NCBI GenBank assembly: GCA_000697475.1
Contig: JNEU01001166.1
Coordinates: forward strand, 122,089-186,088
Source: Lichtheimia corymbifera B2541
Taxonomy: Eukaryota > Mucoromycota > Mucoromycetes > Mucorales > Lichtheimiaceae
Direction: 5' to 3'
Length of the DNA stretch: 64,000 nt
In this document: piece by piece, positions 46,099 to 60,286 of the stretch
How positions within the stretch are numbered: the first letter of the stretch is position 1
How the letters are laid out: every line of letters begins with the position of its first letter
Program-made: the position numbers and the translations under genes
The notes under the pieces: model-generated
Databases searched by the model: none
What the model was told of the DNA's origin: nothing
What the model saw: only the letters and a program-made list of their open reading frames with translations

Positions 46099-47091
46099 AT
46101 GTTCCTTTTTCTCATTTATATACTGCATCTAATCCTCCCATCCATATGCCAAGCCGCTCACGTCGTGGTAAATTGTACCTGGCCATGTGCAGATAGCTCT
46201 CAAGTTTGCGTTGTTTCTGCAACAACTATTGAATGTCGCCCTCAACACAACTCGCAGTAAGTATGCATGCTCTTTGTATATATTGGATGATGAGATACTC
46301 ATATCACGCCAAGATGGGTACTTAAGCAACCGAACCAGTCGCCTGTCTTTGTGGGTGAAATAGCACGTTGGCACACGCCCTGTGTCACATCTCCGAATCC
46401 GACATTACACTACCTTTCAGAGGACACAGCTCACATTAAAGCCAACCAATCTATTATCCCATGGCCTCCAGCCGACACCGATCGACCTCTTGATTCACAT
46501 CTCAGCGATTGTGAACCATCTACCTTTTGCGATTTGGATACAGGCATTTGCGTCGATAGGCTTGAAGAAGACGCTACTTGCGACTCAACTAATCAGTGCA
46601 ACAACTCGCTATTGTGCATCCAAAACAAGTGCACCAACGTATCGTTAGATGGTAACGAGGATGATCCACCATCAAATGGCACCAACAAAGTACACATTGC
46701 CATCATTGTTGTTGTAGTAGTAGTCGCTGTATTAGCCATTGCGTCCATTGCTGGTATTGTCTATTATCGTCGCAAAGTGCGGATGCTCAAGAGCAAAGGT
46801 GATCCAAACGATCCATTTTCAAATACAATTACCATGCAACCCATACCATCACAACAACAACAACAGCAGCAGCAACATCCATCTTCCTCTGCTGTTGTTC
46901 GAAACACATCTTCAGCATCATCATCGTCAGCTGCCACGTCCTCTTCAGCAACATCACCCCCTACAGCACCAGCACCTGCTATGATCATGGAACCAACACC
47001 CACGATGCAACAACAGCATCTCCATTATCAACTCCAACGTCAACATGGCACAAATGACATGACCGTTCCTCCCCCACCTTATTCCCCTTGA
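46099..47091 (+). CDS. Cys-rich type I membrane protein with C-terminal PPxY motif
   Basis: Two exons, 46099-46256 and 46314-47091 (57-nt intron), giving 311 aa. Signal peptide 'MFLFLIYILHLILPSICQA' (1-19). The extracellular part (20 to about 185) has about 14 Cys, including 'CTWPCADSSQVCVV', 'CEPSTFCDLDTGICVD' and 'CDSTNQCNNSLLCIQNKC', a spacing seen in Dickkopf/EGF-like fungal surface proteins. One transmembrane helix ('VHIAIIVVVVVVAVLAIA') is followed by 'YYRRKVR'. The cytosolic tail is Gln/Ser/Thr-rich and ends 'PPPPYSP', a PPxY motif for Nedd4/Rsp5 WW domains. The acceptor at 46313, not the nearer TAG at 46363, keeps the frame. Sensor or adhesion role is inference. Confidence 0.78.
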
Positions 47092-47198
47092 GATCTTTTT
47101 TAAACACAATATGCATCTCTTGTAAATAATGGAATTCTTTGTACATAAAACAAACGCAAGCACAAGCGCACACACATAGACTGCTTCTCTCTCTTTTA

Positions 47199-49493
47199 TT
47201 ATCCTTTTAAATCCAATCCACCGCGATAACGTCCTATCATAATGGGCATGTCTGAGGATGAGGATGCTGTTGACACTTCTCTATCTAATGTAGGTCGGTC
47301 GTCGCCATAGTATCCACTTGAGTTCTCCTCATAACTCGTGGTGGTGGTTGATGGTTGATGTTCCAATGGATAACGTGAGCTTTGCATGGTATCATCGGAT
47401 AAGGAGGAGTGGGGTCGGTGGTAAGATGATGGTGATGAGTGATTTTGGATATGTTTGGTGTTATTGTTGCTGCCACTCGTTGGTGTGGCAGATTGAGGTG
47501 CTGATGGTGGTGGAGTGGTTTTGTCGTTGGTAGAAGAGTAAGATACTGTTTTGGATCGTTTACGAGTGATTCCTTGTGTCAAATGCGAAAGCGATGATGA
47601 TAACTTTTGAATGGATTTACGGATTCGGTCCTGCAAATGTGTGTGTGTTAGTTAGTCATTTGATGATCGTCTCCCTCCTCATTCATGCAAGTCATTTACC
47701 ATCATTGTCACCGCATGGTTTACTTCATCATCCGTAACTTCCACAGCTTTGTACCGACAAGGATCAGCTTCCTGCCACCATTGCTCTGGATCTCCAAGAT
47801 CTTCAATCACCCATGGATGATGCTATAATGCAAAAGGTTTAGCTTACGATGAATGAATGCGTCCATGTGTTGGTGCTTTCTTACCTTAACCTGCTCAAGG
47901 GTTATTCTCTTTTCTGGATCCTTGGTCAATAATCGATGTAATAAATCCTTGAGTGCATCTGAAATATCAAATCCAATCTCATTCGGGTCCGGAAATTGCA
48001 GTGGGTCTCTGGGGATATTGTTAAAGAGCTCAAATTCATTTGCTGCTGTAAATGGACACCGTCCAAAGGCAAAGCAGTATAATGTGACGCCTAGTGCCCA
48101 TATATCAATAGCCTTGGTAATGCGATGACGGCGGCGATGGCTTGTGTTGCTGATATCACCCATATCTTCTCCCCCTGTCGAGCAAAGTTCTGGAGCGAAA
48201 AAAGCCGGTGTACCAGCTGTTTCTGCAAGTTCTCGATCGATCTTATCACAACATCCATCTTCTTCCTCTTCTTCTTCTTCCTCTCGTATCGAATGTTGGT
48301 TGCCTGCCAAATGCTCATTGAGGTAAGATACACCAAAATCTGAAATCTTGACCACCCGATCACGTGTCAGTAATAGATTCGCAGGCTTGATGTCACGATG
48401 AATGATGCCTTGATAATGCACTAGGTTTACCCACGTCAGGATCGAAATGATGCATATAGAATCCACATTTCTCGTAAACTTACGATAATCCAGACCACTG
48501 ACGACACTGCGGAAGATGGATCGAGCTTCTTCCATACCCATTACCGGCATTTCATTTTCATCTCGCCATTGGATCTCCCCTCCTTCCATGTATTCGAGAG
48601 CTATGCAGACCAATACATTAGTCATGCATTCGTAGCATTCAACATTGATTGTCTTACCCATATACAATTTGTGGCTCGCTGGATCATCCATCACTTCCAA
48701 TAATCGAACAACATGTGGGTGTGCACACTTTTTCAGGATAGCTATTTCCCTCCTGATCTTTTGCTCGTTTTCTCGATATTGATCCGCCAGTCGCCTTGTA
48801 GCGTTCATGTGTCCACCAGATCCATTTACATTAGTACCGCCACCACCTCCTCCACGAAGCAAGTTGTATCCAAGTTGTCTTTGCCGTGCTCTCTTATCAA
48901 CAATCTTGATAGCCTATTATACTCAACCCTATCAGTCATCACACCATTGACTTGTCACTAGTCATTATTATACATACCACGAGATCATGTGATTCAATAT
49001 CCTCAGCCAATTTGACCTTGCCATGTACGCCTCGACCGATTTCACGGACAATCATGTATTTGTTGTTGAGTATCTTATTGCCAGTCGTTGGGTCATAATC
49101 CTTGTTGATGGTATGTGTTTCCACAACCGTGGGTGTCATTGGGTGTTTGGAAGAAGAAGAGGAAGCCGCTGATGATGAAGTGGGCCGCGATAGGGAGAAT
49201 TTACGTAGTCGTTGTGTGATGCTCCATGGCACATTATCCGTAATGAGATTATGCATATCCTTTTTTCTTGATGATGACGATGGGGATGATGATGACTGCT
49301 CGTGGCTGGTCGATATTAAGCTATCAGCACTTTTCCATGGTGTCAAAGAGGTGCCAGCTGTCAAATATGAGTCGTCGTCTTTTCTGTTGGCAGCAGCAGC
49401 AGCAGCAATGGACACACTTTGACGGCGAGGACGGCATTGTTGAATGGGAGAAGGATTACTGGAACAAGACGATGACGATGCAGGCTTTTGCAT
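47199..49493 (-). CDS. CaMKK/SAK1-type serine/threonine protein kinase
   Basis: Six exons: 48978-49493, 48658-48913, 48484-48600, 47885-48420, 47700-47822, 47199-47630, giving 659 aa. A Ser-rich N-terminus precedes the kinase domain: 'IGRGVHGKVKLAED' (Gly loop), Lys175 of 'AIKIVDK', a Gly-rich insert before the alpha-C helix typical of CaMKK kinases, 'GIIHRDIKPANLLL', 'DFGVSYL' and 'TAGTPAFFAPELC'. The activation segment carries an eight-Glu insertion. 'TAGTPAFFAPE' is characteristic of Elm1/Sak1/Tos3 and Ssp1, the upstream kinases of SNF1/AMPK. The C-terminal tail is Ser/Thr-rich and disordered. Which of the SNF1-kinase paralogs it matches is not resolvable. Confidence 0.9.
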
Positions 49494-50815
49494 GAGGACA
49501 CGGCGATTAATGAGTGGGACTCGTGTGTGGGAGGTATGTGTTGTTCAAGAAAGAGAAAAAGGAAACGATCGGTGAAAGGAAATATAACAATAACGCACCA
49601 CCATTTACTGGGTTGATTAATACTCCAATTGTAGCGCCACCTTTATCACCATTGATTATAACAACTTGAATTGGTTTCTTTTTCCTTGGATAGATCGCCA
49701 AGACATCCATATTCACACTTTTTGCTATACACATCATTTACAGCAGGGTTATGGTATTCATGCAAACTGACTTTCAAATAGTAAAATGGTACAGGTCCCT
49801 TTCTCCTCTTTTCCTCCTCCTTGATCCAAACCTTCATCCCCCATTCTTTCTATTTGCGGCGTGTTCCCCATTATGGGGATGGTTATAAATGAGCATCGCG
49901 TCTAATCATTAGTCTAGGAATAATTGCACTAAAAGGAAAGTTATTCATTTACCAGCAGCAGCACCACCACCAAATACCCAAACAACCAACATGCACCGGA
50001 ACCTTCCGACGACTTTTGGCCATTCTCATTGGATACCATTAGTCTTCCGATGCAAGTCGGCACATGCAAGCATATCTGCAATACCAGTAATGACGGGTCT
50101 AGGAGCTACCATACGAGCACACATGACGAGCATATGTAACAAGGTTGTCTGAGGATAGACTCTGATTGAACTTTATACAGAGATTAGACGTATTAGACCC
50201 AAAAATATATTAGTCGATCCACCCAATCCATCTGCATTTATTGTTTTTACAATGAAGGCGCCAGTCTTCATATATGTCACCGACCAGTCCAGCAAAGTTT
50301 TATAGTCTGATTTATCATTCTCTTGCTTCGCTATTCAATAACATTACCACTGATAATACTCCTACATGTTAGGAGGAAACAAGTAGAAACGGCCACATGA
50401 GAGAGATATAAAGCGACCTGCAAAGCGGCGTATGCAAGAAATAGTGTAGTGCATTAATGATGAGGAAGTTTACAAAGAACGTGATTTTATTTTCAATGAT
50501 GAAACAGCCTAGCAACACATAAAAAGATGATCGGCAATGGTAGAACGAGTAGCATGATGATGGTGGTGGGAAGAATACCACTACAGCGGCCACAACAACA
50601 ACCCGAAGACCTGGCACAATGTCGTACAGATGAAGATGGCGGTGTGGATCAGGAGAAAAAAAAAGTAAAGAAGGGTGCTTACTCCTGGATCTTGTCGAGA
50701 ACAGGGTCGTCGTTCTCAAAAACGTTTTTTAATACCCCAGAGGGAGAGAAAGTATGAAACAAGTCTGTTCTCGCAGTTTCCTTTTCTTTTTTCTTTTTCT
50801 TATACAACTTCTTCA
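49494..50815. other. Divergent intergenic region, no gene seen
   Basis: Upstream of the kinase (minus) and the low-complexity gene (plus). It includes a (CTTTT)n pyrimidine tract at 50778-50800 just before the plus-strand ATG. Confidence 0.45.
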
Positions 50816-51688
50816 ATGACATCCAGTACACATCACATGATGCGTTACGCCTCGCGTTTTATCAAACTACGCAACACCACCACCACCACCACTCCCTTGT
50901 GGTCTGCAACTACTACTACTACCACCGAAGATCATCTTGAATTTATTGATCCCCGCACAGCTTCTGCTTCATCATTGTATACAGCTGATACCGATGACGA
51001 GGATGATGACGCTGCTTCACAGCTCACTTATCTTTCAGATCTCGTTCGCGAAAGCCGACTCAAGAAACGAAGGCATAACTACCACTATAATGATAGTGAA
51101 CCTATATCGTCATCATCATCCTTTTCATCTCCTCAAGTCAAAAAGAAGAGACCATTTTACGCATCTTTTGCATCAATGTCTACCCATTTGTTTCCGGTTG
51201 TTGACAAGGAAGAGGAGGAAAAAAGAAGCAAGACAGCCACCACAACAAGACACCACAGTATACCGGCAGACACAGTACTACTAGGGAAATCAGCTTCTAG
51301 GATGGCAGTTATGCGTACGATAAAACGAAGCACATATTCTACACCTCATTTACCATCTGCATTCAATCACAATAACGATAATAGCCAACAAGATGTAACC
51401 ATGATGGATGATGATGATAATGACTCGATTGAACCACCTTTGTGTCGTCGTGTTCATTCTACACCAACCTCATCCTCATGTCTCGACTATAATGACAATG
51501 ACGATTCCTCTTCTGATGACGACGAAGAAGAAATCAGGCCGTGTTCTACTGCCTATCTCATCTCATTACCGCCCACAGCCGCTGCAGCTGCATCAGTAGC
51601 ACGGAAACGACGGTGGCAATCAAAGCAAAGATTATCATCATCACCATCATCTTTATGTTGTAAGAGCAATTCCTTGTATCATCTCTAA
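50816..51688 (+). CDS. Hypothetical Ser/Thr/Asp-rich low-complexity protein
   Basis: Single exon of 290 aa from the ATG at 50816, which follows a strong pyrimidine tract. The chain is largely disordered: Thr runs, 'DTDDEDDDAASQLTYLSDLV', basic 'SRLKKRRH', 'KKKRPFYASF', acidic 'DDSSSDDDEEE' and an alanine run near the end. Repeated Ser-Thr-Pro contexts ('YSTPHLP', 'VHSTPTSS') suggest phosphorylation sites, and the basic clusters could be nuclear signals. No domain recognised. Confidence 0.6.
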   Translation: MTSSTHHMMRYASRFIKLRNTTTTTTPLWSATTTTTTEDHLEFIDPRTASASSLYTADTDDEDDDAASQLTYLSDLVRESRLKKRRHNYHYNDSEPISSSSSFSSPQVKKKRPFYASFASMSTHLFPVVDKEEEEKRSKTATTTRHHSIPADTVLLGKSASRMAVMRTIKRSTYSTPHLPSAFNHNNDNSQQDVTMMDDDDNDSIEPPLCRRVHSTPTSSSCLDYNDNDDSSSDDDEEEIRPCSTAYLISLPPTAAAAASVARKRRWQSKQRLSSSPSSLCCKSNSLYHL

Positions 51689-52702
51689 ATTGTGTCATGT
51701 CATACATAACGTCTCTCAAAGTTGCTATTATTACATGCATGTGGGTGTGGATACTTTTAGGAGCTAAAATGTGGTGGTGGTGTTGGTGATGGGTGGTGTA
51801 AATGTAAAAAGCCGACCCGATACAAGGGGACTATAGTAGTAGTAGCAGAAGGTGGTGGTACGCTTAAGAGTACACCAGGATAAAAAAAGACGGGGAAGGA
51901 GAATATGTGTTTGAAAAAGAGATGCATTGCAGGGAGTATATGCATATGTAAGAAGGAGCTGTATGGATGCTGATGCAGCATTGTTTCGTTGTCGGTGGAT
52001 ACATTGGTCCCTTGTAACACACGACGCTTATCGTGTATACTGGTCAGCACAAACATTATTATATGCACATGGGTGATCATCACCAGCATCTTTTTTTACA
52101 GTACGGTTGTACAAGGCGATGATCAAGTTGACAAGCATCCCTCTCTCCGCATATGTGACAAGTCAAAAGCGCAAGGCAATTTCATCAAGGATCGACGACG
52201 AGGACCACAATCTTTTTTTTTTTTTTTTGCCTCGTCAACCCCTCTCTTGTAGATTCCCATTTATCTTGCTAAAGGAGCAGGTGATGCGGGGCTACATGTA
52301 TATATATACTCATCCGCATGGGCGCTCTTAAATCGAGGTCATTATGCGTTGTACCCACGAGTGGTGCTAGTAGTAGCCTTGCTGGGTTACAGTAGCAGTA
52401 GTAGTAGTACTCCTGTTCGTAAACGAAAAAGATCTTGCACATGGTACTTGCATATCGAAGAAGGAATGACTCATTTAACAAAAACAAATGCTTACCATCC
52501 AACATACTTTATTATGCACATTCTCAATGTTTGTGTGACGGAGGAAACGCTTCACGTCTCAGTCGTACCCAATTGCTGGGACACCTTTCTCGCGTGATGG
52601 TGTGTCTCTTATGTTCCACATCAACCCATTTTCCAGGTACTTACCCCACAAAGCTTTTCTCCTAACCATGGTTATGGGTCTATAACGTTGTACCACTTCA
52701 TT
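51689..52702. other. Intergenic region, no gene seen
   Basis: It contains a T18 run at about 52212-52229 and short TAG/CTA triplet repeats (about 51836-51847, 52388-52408). No supported exon. Confidence 0.45.
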
Positions 52703-53068
52703 TCATAACGCAATCAATGTCTGGAGAAAAAAAAGGCGATGCTCAGTGCAGTTAAGATTTACAGCTCCATCCATGTAGGATAAACGATCAGCCTTACTTT
52801 AGTAGTAATGGGTGTTGCTATGACACAAGAGCAAAAGCGGAAATAGAAAAAAAAAGACAAGGATTGATACGTTACAGATGGCACCATCATCATCATGGTC
52901 CTCGGCTTTTTGGGCATATGAAGCGGAAGAGTCGGAAGCAAAGAGAGTAAGAAATGTGATTAACCGCTTGTTCGGAATCCTAATGTCGTTTTTGGGTGGA
53001 TCGTGATGTGCATATCTCGATATCACTAGATCGGTTTGCACCACCACCACGCGAGGTTCGATTCGATT
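52703..53068 (-). CDS. Candidate gene, 3' exons only
   Basis: Three exons join in phase with good splice signals: 52876-53068 ('VVVVQTDLVISRYAHHD', 'PNKRLITFLTLFASD'), 52798-52817 (a 20-nt exon) and 52703-52720 ('TLIAL' and stop). The last intron has a strong TTTTTTTTCTCCAG acceptor. No start codon or upstream exon could be fixed, and the 5' limit at 53068 is one of several possible acceptors. No family recognised; may be a remnant. Confidence 0.3.
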
Positions 53069-54245
53069 CTCATTCCTCCTTGTTTTTGTACGCCTGTTAA
53101 ATTAGCCGTATGCAAGGTGACATTTCATATCACGACTAAAATGGATAGGGTTCATAAAAGAGGAATTCTCAGATGCATATCCATTTCTCATAATGACGAC
53201 GACCATGTTGTAGGCGGTGTTGAATAATGGCAGTGGTGTACGTGTATGATGAAGCCTTTTTACTTCGATAGGCAGTCTGGTCAATTCTTTGTGTAGCCAT
53301 CCATGACGCAATGAATGAATAGTGCGTGGAATGGACATCCTCACAAAGGACACGTTTATGGCTCCAGTGCTTCTCCTATTATACCTATATCGACAATGGC
53401 TCATCAGCAACAGCGTCATGAAAAAATTTTACAAAGAGCATTTGTAGGGCGGAATGATGATCTTTTTCGCTTTTTGCTTTTGTATATGTCGTGCACAGAC
53501 AGTTTTGTGTTCAATCCCCCCTTTTTTTTATCATACCACACTTTCGGGTCTCAATGGTGGTCTCTTTTCTTTACGGATATACTTTTCGGGTGCTTTATTT
53601 TTTCTTTCGGCGCCATTAACTCATTTATTGGTTGTTATTAGCAAATATGACCCCTTGCTGACTACCATACTACACGCCTCTCCTTCCCACACCAACCCCC
53701 AAATACCGCCATCACACATGTAAATGCGTGTAAATATAAACAGTAACAAGCAGGCCATGAAGTTGCTGTTCCATGATCATGTGAGATTGTGTGTAAAAGG
53801 AGATGGAGACGAATTTGGACATTTGACAATATACAAGCCTCCCTGGTCCCAAGCTGTCATTGACATACACATTCGTACATGGCGATTAAGAAAAATTGAG
53901 TGCAAGGTGTAACAACAAGCATGTTATACAAGGCTAATGCTAAAACAGACAACTGAACTCTTTTTTCTTTTCTCCCACTCCCCCCATCACACTTGTCACT
54001 ACAAGACACGGATATCCAATCAATATAGTAGGTCCTGGTATCGGCTGTGCGTTATGTGATACATGTATTTGTCAGCGTATGTGAGAGAGTGATCAGAGAA
54101 TGTTTGTTCTATATGAGATGAGAAGAATGGGCTATATACGATTTGCATAAAGGAGAGGCATAAGGAAGGAAGGGGGTAAAGAAAAATAGTTTTGGGGCAT
54201 ATATAGCATACATGATGGAGTGTATAAAATGTTGTGATGATGATG
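53069..54245. other. Intergenic region, no supported gene
   Basis: Possible 5' exons of the preceding candidate may lie at 53100-53420 (an ATG-initiated 42-codon minus frame starting 'MATQRIDQTAY'), but phases could not be reconciled. The rest is AT- and CT-rich. Confidence 0.35.
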
Positions 54246-56504
<2,259 letters not shown>

Positions 56505-56830
56505 CCTTTAACGTTATTGACACACACTCCAAGGAATCTTGGGTGCTTGGTAGAGTAAAAAAAAAGAGATAGCAAATAGAGTCAAATGATAGATAAAAAA
56601 ACACTAGTTTGTAGATTGGATGCCAGCAAAAGCAATAAAGTAGAGAGAAGAGAGAAGTAGGCAACCATGGGATTGGATTCCGAGAATCGTCTACGAATCT
56701 AGATTGCACGTGGGTGACTGATTCCGCTAATTTGTAGCTTTCCTCTTTGCTCTATTGGCCGCTGATGTGATACTCAATGTTTATTTGACTTCCATGCGAT
56801 GACAATAATCATCTCACTTGTTGTTGTTTA

Positions 56831-58393
56831 CTACTTTGATGATAATGCTGCTACTCCTGGAAGCTCTTTACCCTCTAATAATTCCATAGAGGCACCACCA
56901 CCTGTTGAAATATGACTAATCTTATCTTCACCTCCCCATTGCAATGCTGCGCTTGCACTATCGCCTCCACCTACATAGTAGCATATCATGTGGTGAGTAT
57001 AAAAAATATTAACTCCCAGTATACTCAAAAGTAAGCCGATCCCCCACGCATTTGGTTGGGTCGTCTCGTACGACATACCACCATTGAGGTCCCCTATTCC
57101 TTCCTTCCCTCCCCCCAAAGAGAAAAAAAAACCATCTTCCGAAACTGCTTACCAATGATACTAGTTGCACCCTTGGCTGTTGCATCAATCACAGCTTGTA
57201 GCAATGATTTTGTGCCTTTAGCAAAGTTTGAAAACTCAAATACACCAGGTGGTCCGTTCCAAACAATGGTCTTGGCCTTCATGATCTCGTCACGGAAGAT
57301 TTGGTTGGATTGTTGGCCACAATCGAGACCTTGGCAATCATCAGGAATACCATCCTTATCCGTTGCATATCCGATCTTGGCATCATTACTAAACTCGTTG
57401 GCTGTCACGTAGTCGACTGGAAACACAAGCTTAACGTTCTTTTGTTTGGCTTTATCCACGAGCTCTTTGACAATTTTGGCGCCTTCCTCGTCAAACAAAG
57501 ACTTGCCAATCTAGGAAGAGTGAAGGTCGTTTGTTATTCACCATGTACAGGCAACGAAATAAAAAGATTTATAATACCTTGACATGGTCCAATGTCTTTT
57601 TAAAGGTAAATGACATTCCACCACAAATAATGAGCTCATCCACCTTATCAAGCATATTGTTAATAAGCTGGATCTTGTCAGACACCTTGGCACCACCGAG
57701 AATGGCAAGGAATGGTTTCTCAGGATGCTCCAACACTTTTGCAAAGTAGTCGAGTTCTTTTTGCATCAAAAAGCCCGCTGCACGCTGAGGCAAGTCCACA
57801 CCAACCATGGATGAATGTGCACGGTGTGCTGTACCAAAAGCATCATTCACATACACATCAGCCAGCTTTGTCAAGCTCTGACGAAATTGCTCCACTGCTT
57901 TGGGGTCAGCTTTGATCTTTTTGCCATCCGCGTCCTTGTGTGAACCCTCTTCCTCGGCATGAAATCGTAGATTCTCCAAAAGGATAACTTGGCCACCTGA
58001 TGCGGATTGACATTGCTTTTCCACCTCGGGTCCCACACAATCATGCAAAAATGTAACCGGTTTCTTGAGCAAGGATTCAACTTCTTTGGCCACTGGTTCC
58101 ATCGAATACTTTTTCTGTACTTGGCCATTGGGTCGACCCAGATGTGACATGAGAATCACTGCTGCTGCTCCTTGGTCCAATGCATATTTGATAGTAGGTA
58201 GCGCTTGAACAATACGATTATTGTTGGTGATCTTGTCATCTTTGATGGGCACATTGAAATCAACTCTACATATGATAATGTTATCTATTATATGCCTGCA
58301 AGTCGTTTATAAAGAGTAGTAGTAGTACCTGATAAGCACACGTTTGCCTTTGAGATCAAGATCACGAATCGATAGCTTGCTGGACAATGACAT
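56831..58393 (-). CDS. PGK1: Phosphoglycerate kinase
   Basis: Four exons: 58329-58393, 57578-58265, 57153-57510, 56831-56970, giving 416 aa, the usual length. It has '[29 protein letters not shown]' across the first splice junction, '[12 protein letters not shown]', '[17 protein letters not shown]', '[21 protein letters not shown]', '[10 protein letters not shown]' and the C-terminal '[13 protein letters not shown]', '[19 protein letters not shown]'. All substrate- and ATP-site motifs are intact. Glycolytic 1,3-bisphosphoglycerate + ADP to 3-phosphoglycerate + ATP in the cytosol. Stop follows 'VAALSSK'. Confidence 0.97.
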
Positions 58394-58719
58394 GTTTTCT
58401 TTGTATTACAGGAGAAAGAGAACGACCATGATGGTGAGACAAGGGTTAATGTTGAAATAAAACACCATCACCATAAAAAACCCATGACCGGAATATATAA
58501 ATGGTGCTGCATTGCTCATCTTTGTATTGACATCATCACGTGGTCATCAACCAACCGCCTCTAGTGATTATAACATAATAAAGGGCATACTTTATTTATT
58601 GTTGTCTTGGGAACGGGATGCTGCTGCTGCTGCTATTTGGCACGTGTCCTTTACACGCAATCTCCGCGTTGCTTTGCTGTGCTCTTGTTCCCTTTTTCTT
58701 TGATCCACACGAACACACC
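58394..58719. promoter_or_regulatory. Bidirectional promoter region, PGK1 and ZRANB2-like gene
   Basis: 326 bp separate the two start codons. A TATATAAAT element lies at about 58493-58501. CT-rich sequence near 58680-58705 precedes the plus-strand ATG. Confidence 0.5.
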
Positions 58720-59585
58720 ATGTCGAGACGAGAACACGACTCTAGGCGACCTAGTCGAGGAATGCAAACCGCCATTGGCAAAGATGGTGCAGAGAAATAC
58801 AAGGCAAACTAAAGAGACATGCCTGTAATTGTGCCCGTGTGTTTACCTTGTTTTATCCATCAGGGTCTCTTTTCAGCCAACGATTGGAAGTGTGCATTGT
58901 AAGTTACATGCTGGCAGTAACATTGGTTACTTGGTTGCTCACAAAACATACAATGAAAAGATGCGGCAATATCAACTGGGCAAGGCGCAAGACATGCAAT
59001 CAATGCTCAGCACCACAGCCAGGTTCTGAATCACAACAATCACGTCGAGAAGGTGCGGGTGGTGGATACATGGAACGTGACGAGGTGGTCGAGTATAGGA
59101 GATCGAGACAAGATGATGATAGCGATGAATGGGATGAATTTGGTCGACGCAAAAAGAAGAAAACGGACGTCAAATCAGCACATGGACACAATGACAATGC
59201 ATCATCCAACAAGGCAAAAACACGTGACCAAGATGCGAAGGACGAGGAAGATGACGATGATGACGATGATGATGGTCGCTGGAACGCATGGAATGATTTA
59301 ATCTCGTCGGATGGGGAAGACAATGCATCAAAGAAGGATCGTGGCGATAGACGAGATGATGATGACCGTAGATCCAACACTCGAGATCGACGACGTGATT
59401 CCAGCAGTCTTGATAGAGAGAGGAGAAGGAAAAGTGATGATAGGAGCCGACATTCCCGAGACTATGATGACAGACGACGAAGACGACGTTCTCGTTCAAG
59501 ATCTCGATCACCCCATCGCTCTCGTTATGATCGATCATCCTCATCCCGACACCACCGAGATCAGTATGACCGCAGAAATCGGTAA
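58720..59585 (+). CDS. ZRANB2-like splicing protein: RanBP2 zinc finger and RS domain
   Basis: Three exons: 58720-58786, 58877-58898 (22 nt), 58961-59585, giving 237 aa. The spliced finger reads 'DWKCALCGNINWARRKTCNQC', a W-x-C-x2-C-x3-N-x6-C-x2-C RanBP2-type module of the ssRNA-binding subclass (Arg and Asn at the RNA-contact positions). 'EWDEFGRRKKKK' and a long Asp/Glu tract follow, then an Arg-Ser/Arg-Asp domain ('RRRRRRSRSRSRSPHRSR'). The order matches ZRANB2/ZNF265, an SR-like regulator of 5' splice-site choice. The finger is assembled only after both splices. Confidence 0.85.
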
Positions 59586-60286
59586 ATGGCAAATTCAAGG
59601 AGGGGTCTTTTTTCCTTAGCTTAGTTACCCTTGCTACAATTCTTTTTTTCTTTTCTGTACCATTTCTTTTACTCTTGAATACAATTAAAAAATGCCACTT
59701 ACTGTTACGGATATATGCAAGTTTGCGCTGGGTAATCTGCCTTTTGATGATCATATATTGTATATTGTGGATATTGATCAATCATATGTTTGATATATAG
59801 CTGTCATTCTTCCTCCTGTTGGTGTCTTCGCTGAACGAGGCAAGTATAAAACAGGATCCATGTAGCGCCCTCCACCATGGTAACCATCTGATACATGATA
59901 TGTAGGCTGCTCGATTGATCTCCTCATCAACATCGGCTTAACATGTCTCGGTTATATTCCTGGTAAGAGTCCCTTTTGCTTGCATGAATAGTGCATTGCA
60001 TTAACAAACAAACATCCAGGTATCATCCATGCGGTGATTGTTATTATATCACACTAGTAGACAATGCCTGATAGACATACCTTTAAAATGTACAATGTTG
60101 TTAAAGAAATGTTCACACGCTTATCATTTATTTCACTGTTTTTTGCTTCATGCGATTTGTAAAAGCTATAAAACATGCATCCAACACGTAATACAGCATT
60201 CCATCAGCCATCAGTGCCAGGATGACGTCGTCTTTGTGTAATCAATGTTAAAGATACAACCTTGCATTTTTGAAACAATGACCCAT
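59586..60286. other. Intergenic region, no gene seen
   Basis: Convergent 3' ends of the ZRANB2-like and PAXX-like genes. AT-rich, no RNA gene recognised. Confidence 0.45.
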
